Source: Philodulcilactobacillus myokonensis
Lineage (GTDB): Bacteria; Bacillota; Bacilli; Lactobacillales; Lactobacillaceae
NCBI RefSeq assembly: GCF_027923585.1
Contig: NZ_BRPL01000002.1
Location: 186,001 to 250,000, forward strand
Reading direction: 5' to 3'
DNA length: 64,000 bases
Shown here: one piece after another, positions 61,738 to 64,000 of the stretch
Layout: each line of letters begins with the position of its first letter
Numbering within the stretch: position 1 is the stretch's first letter
Position numbers and translations under genes: made by a program
Notes under the pieces: model-generated
What the model was told of the DNA's origin: nothing
Database searches by the model: none
Seen by the model: the letters and a program-made list of their open reading frames with translations, nothing else

Positions 61738-62295
61738 TTATTCCTTTACCAAGTGGCTCTTCTTCAAAGCCTTGATAATTAAAACGGGAATGATTCCGCC
61801 GAAAACGAAGGCGGAAATTAAGTTTACGATAAAAATCCAGAAGAGCAATCCAGCAGAGTAACTAGCGTAACCATTGGTGAATAGTTGATAAATAAAAGTG
61901 ACTGTCGTAGTTAAAATCAATGATAATGACAGACTGAAGTAGTTATACATTTTATAACCAGTCAATGCAAAACCTAATTCGGCACCAATCCCTTGGACTA
62001 AGCCGGATACAATCGTCATGATGCCCCATTGGCCACCTAAGATCATTTCAACGATGGCGCCGATGACTTCACTTAAAATTGCTGCACCTGGAATCTTGAA
62101 AATCATAGCACATAGTGGACTGGCAATGATCCAGAGACCAAATAGGGCAGCACCGGCCATGGGTGCTAGACCAACCGGTGTTAGAGCAGCCGTTAGTGCA
62201 TTATAGAAAAAGTCAGCCGACCAAAAAATAACTCCACAAAGAATTGAAATCATGGTTAACATGATGATGTTATGCAAGTTCCATCTTTTTAACAT
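61738..62295 (-). CDS. ykoE: ECF transporter S component for thiamine precursor, YkoE family
   Basis: 185 residues with five to six membrane helices. Substrate-binding subunit for hydroxymethylpyrimidine/thiamine that works with a shared ECF energising module (not encoded here). The YkoE plan is visible: LHNIIMLTMISILCGVIFW start, TPVGLAPMAGAALFGLW, and the GGQWGIMTIVSGLVQGIGAEL segment. AGGAGG precedes the ATG. A TPP riboswitch with terminator lies in its leader, which confirms the vitamin B1 link. Confidence 0.93.
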   Translation of the reverse strand: MLKRWNLHNIIMLTMISILCGVIFWSADFFYNALTAALTPVGLAPMAGAALFGLWIIASPLCAMIFKIPGAAILSEVIGAIVEMILGGQWGIMTIVSGLVQGIGAELGFALTGYKMYNYFSLSLSLILTTTVTFIYQLFTNGYASYSAGLLFWIFIVNLISAFVFGGIIPVLIIKALKKSHLVKE

Positions 62296-62314
62296 ATTTT
62301 TATTCCTCCTAAAT

Positions 62315-62343
62315 AAAAAAGGATTCCTTTTAAAAAGGGATCC
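62315..62343 (-). terminator. Riboswitch expression-platform terminator
   Basis: Minus strand GGATCCCTTT / AAAGGAATCC (one mismatch) with six T, between the TPP aptamer and the ykoE ribosome site: transcription stops when TPP is bound. Confidence 0.8.
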
Positions 62344-62365
62344 TCACATTTATGATTCATTTAAA

Positions 62366-62441
62366 CGATTCCCTCCGCCAGCATTATCTGGTTCAGGTTC
62401 AATGGGTATGATCTCAGCTAATTAAAGCACCCCCCTCAAGA
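62366..62441 (-). promoter_or_regulatory. TPP riboswitch (THI element)
   Basis: Minus strand shows the conserved parts in order: GGGGTGC near the 5' end, GCTGAGATCATACCC, TTGAACCTGA, GATAATGC and GGCGGAGGGAA. It senses thiamine pyrophosphate and controls ykoE. Confidence 0.95.
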
Positions 62442-62589
62442 AGTATTTAGTTTATAATTATGATACAAAATGAGAACTCTAAAGTCAATTTTGAACTTTG
62501 TTAATTAAATCACCCGCCTTAACTTATATATATTATTCATAACTATTTAGTGTTATGATAATATCAATTTAATCAAGGTGGGTGATTTA

Positions 62590-63939
62590 ATGTTAAGTAA
62601 AATTGGTAAAATCATTGCAAAAAATGGCTTGATTCAAAATGATTTTAATTTAAGGATGGGAATTGAACTTGAGATGAATCGGGTTCAGCCTAACGGTCAT
62701 TTAGTGAATACTGATTCACCGTTGATTGTGGAAAGTAAGAAGACAAAATCCTACTTCACAAAGGATTATTTAGAATCAATGGCTGAACAGGTGACCGATC
62801 CAGGCAAAAATATTTTTGCGTCTTCCAATGGTTTGAAACAATTGAACTATGTTTTAAGACGCAATTTAAATCATCATGAATTACTCTGGCCGTTTTCAAT
62901 GCCGCCAATTTTGCCACAACATCAAGGATCCGAAATGTTATCGAAGGTTAATCCGCAAAAACGAGCTTACTTTGAAAACATTCGCAAGCGGAATGGCATT
63001 TCACACGGTGGAACCTGTGGTATTCATCTAAATTTTTGCTTGCATCAATCCTTCATCGAGCAAATTTTAAGACAAACCGATCAATTTGATTCAGCTAATG
63101 ATTTAAAAAGCCATCTTTATTTAAAAATTGCCCAAGGGATGATCAAATATCGCTGGTTATTGACCTATCTGCTTGGTGCTAGTCCACTAGCAGAGAATAA
63201 TTATTATAAACCAAGCGAACATCCCAATCATTTGGTTCGTAGTCTGAGGCAGAGCCGTAAATATGGCTTTGTTGACGAATTGAACGGTGACTACACCAAT
63301 TTACAAAGATACGTTCAAAGAATTCAAGATGGCATCAGCAAAAAGATTATTATTGCACCTTCCGAATTTCATGGGCCAATTCGGTTTAGAAATCCCAATG
63401 CAACTTTAGATGAGTTACCTCAAAAGGGGATTGAATACTTAGAGTTCCGCATTTTTGATTTGGATTACACCAGCCCGTTTGGGGTTGATATTAAAACCCT
63501 TGAGATAATTCAATTGATGTTGCTTTACTTTTTAGTAAGCAAACCAATTTCACCAAACTTAGTCATGCCACAAATTAATCGTGCTAATCGAATGAATGAA
63601 AAGGTTGCATTGGCCAATCCAGAAGAACCATTTCAATATCGAAGGGATGCAATGCGCTTTACCCAATCATTAAAACGGTTCGTGTTTAGCCAAGATTTAG
63701 ATTCACAATATCTAGATTTAATTATTGATATGCAAAACCAGATTGAACATCCCAAATTAACGAAGTGCGGACGGTTAGTTCCACACATTCGTAGACATTC
63801 GCTGGTCAGGTATGGGATGAAACAGGCTCAACAATTCCAGCAACTAGCTTTGAATAGTCGCGAACCATTTTTGAGTGCGGACGAGATTAAGAAATTAAGT
63901 CAGCGAGAAGTGATTAAACGTTTCATTTTTAAAAGATAA
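62590..63939 (+). CDS. gshA: Glutamate-cysteine ligase (gamma-glutamylcysteine synthetase)
   Basis: 449 residues from the ATG at 62590 after GGTGGGTG; an in-frame GTG at 62578 is part of that site. Makes gamma-glutamylcysteine from Glu and Cys with ATP. Family segments: MGIELEMNRV with the metal-binding Glu residues, WPFSMPP, SHGGTCGIHLNF and YLEFRIFDLDYTSPFG. It has only the ligase domain; the ATP-grasp glutathione synthetase domain found in fused GshF is absent, so the product may stop at gamma-glutamylcysteine unless gshB lies elsewhere. Confidence 0.92.
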   Translation: MLSKIGKIIAKNGLIQNDFNLRMGIELEMNRVQPNGHLVNTDSPLIVESKKTKSYFTKDYLESMAEQVTDPGKNIFASSNGLKQLNYVLRRNLNHHELLWPFSMPPILPQHQGSEMLSKVNPQKRAYFENIRKRNGISHGGTCGIHLNFCLHQSFIEQILRQTDQFDSANDLKSHLYLKIAQGMIKYRWLLTYLLGASPLAENNYYKPSEHPNHLVRSLRQSRKYGFVDELNGDYTNLQRYVQRIQDGISKKIIIAPSEFHGPIRFRNPNATLDELPQKGIEYLEFRIFDLDYTSPFGVDIKTLEIIQLMLLYFLVSKPISPNLVMPQINRANRMNEKVALANPEEPFQYRRDAMRFTQSLKRFVFSQDLDSQYLDLIIDMQNQIEHPKLTKCGRLVPHIRRHSLVRYGMKQAQQFQQLALNSREPFLSADEIKKLSQREVIKRFIFKR

Positions 63940-63989
63940 AAATACTGGTATAATAACCTGAGTATTTAAAAAAGAGAGGTTTTACTCAT

Positions 63990-64000
63990 ATGTACCAGTT
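63990..64000 (+). CDS. Start of a further gene, cut by the right edge
   Basis: ATG at 63990 with GAGAGG 10 nt upstream and TATAAT-like sequence (TATAATAA near 63951) before it. Only three codons are visible (Met-Tyr-Gln), so no identity can be given. Confidence 0.45.

Overview
The window is an AT-rich chromosomal segment of a Gram-positive bacterium, almost certainly a member of the Lactobacillaceae. Evidence: the rpsF-ssb-rpsR-gdpP-rplI-dnaB block, the walR-walK-yycH-yycI-yycJ-htrA block and rlmH (all classic origin-side Firmicutes genes), SUF in the sufCDSUB order, an aggregation-promoting-factor-like LysM protein, an anaerobic class III ribonucleotide reductase, a CcpA cre site and a TPP riboswitch in front of a YkoE-type ECF component. 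A stand-alone acylating aldehyde dehydrogenase without the alcohol dehydrogenase half of AdhE points to a heterofermentative, possibly fructophilic lineage (Apilactobacillus/Fructilactobacillus-like). That placement is inference.

Layout. 1-4.4 kb: secreted surface proteins: one cut by the left edge, then four tandem paralogues with a signal peptide, an Arg/His/Lys-rich tract and a repeated Asn/Asp-rich domain. 4.6-11.1 kb: an XRE regulator, Tag glycosylase, SbcD/SbcC nuclease and small proteins. 11.5-17.7 kb: one apparent operon nrdG-sufC-sufD-sufS-sufU-sufB-flavodoxin behind a promoter overlapped by two NrdR-type boxes; its partner nrdD (20.2-22.4 kb, minus) has its own NrdR box pair. 17.9-20.1 kb: Apf-like LysM protein, PrsA foldase and a membrane protein. 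22.6-26.1 kb: a frameshifted NRAMP-related transporter, a flavin disulfide oxidoreductase and an esterase. 26.3-33 kb: S6/SSB/S18, GdpP, L9, DnaB and an MFS transporter. 33-38 kb: a glutamine-type ABC transporter, an hrtRBA-like haem-efflux set with three palindromic operators and a frameshifted hrtR, and tRNA-Lys. 38.3-45.2 kb: WalRK with its accessory genes and HtrA. 45.3-55.1 kb: accessory DNA lying between htrA and rlmH (aldehyde dehydrogenase, UPF0210/UPF0237, a large membrane protein, XRE/DUF3278/DUF805 cluster). 55.2-64 kb: rlmH, a GH13 glucosidase, a nuclease-like/STAND-ATPase locus enclosed by a 64-nt direct repeat, a thiamine ECF component and gamma-glutamylcysteine synthetase.

The strongest candidate for something undescribed is the 57.8-61.7 kb cassette: a nuclease-fold N-terminus and a P-loop STAND ATPase with a long helical C-terminus, now split by a one-base frameshift, inserted between two copies of a terminator-containing repeat. 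Other recurring signals are start codons that appear to be AUU, identical 11-nt gene overlaps along the suf and wal operons, and several young pseudogenes (NRAMP, hrtR, the STAND gene).
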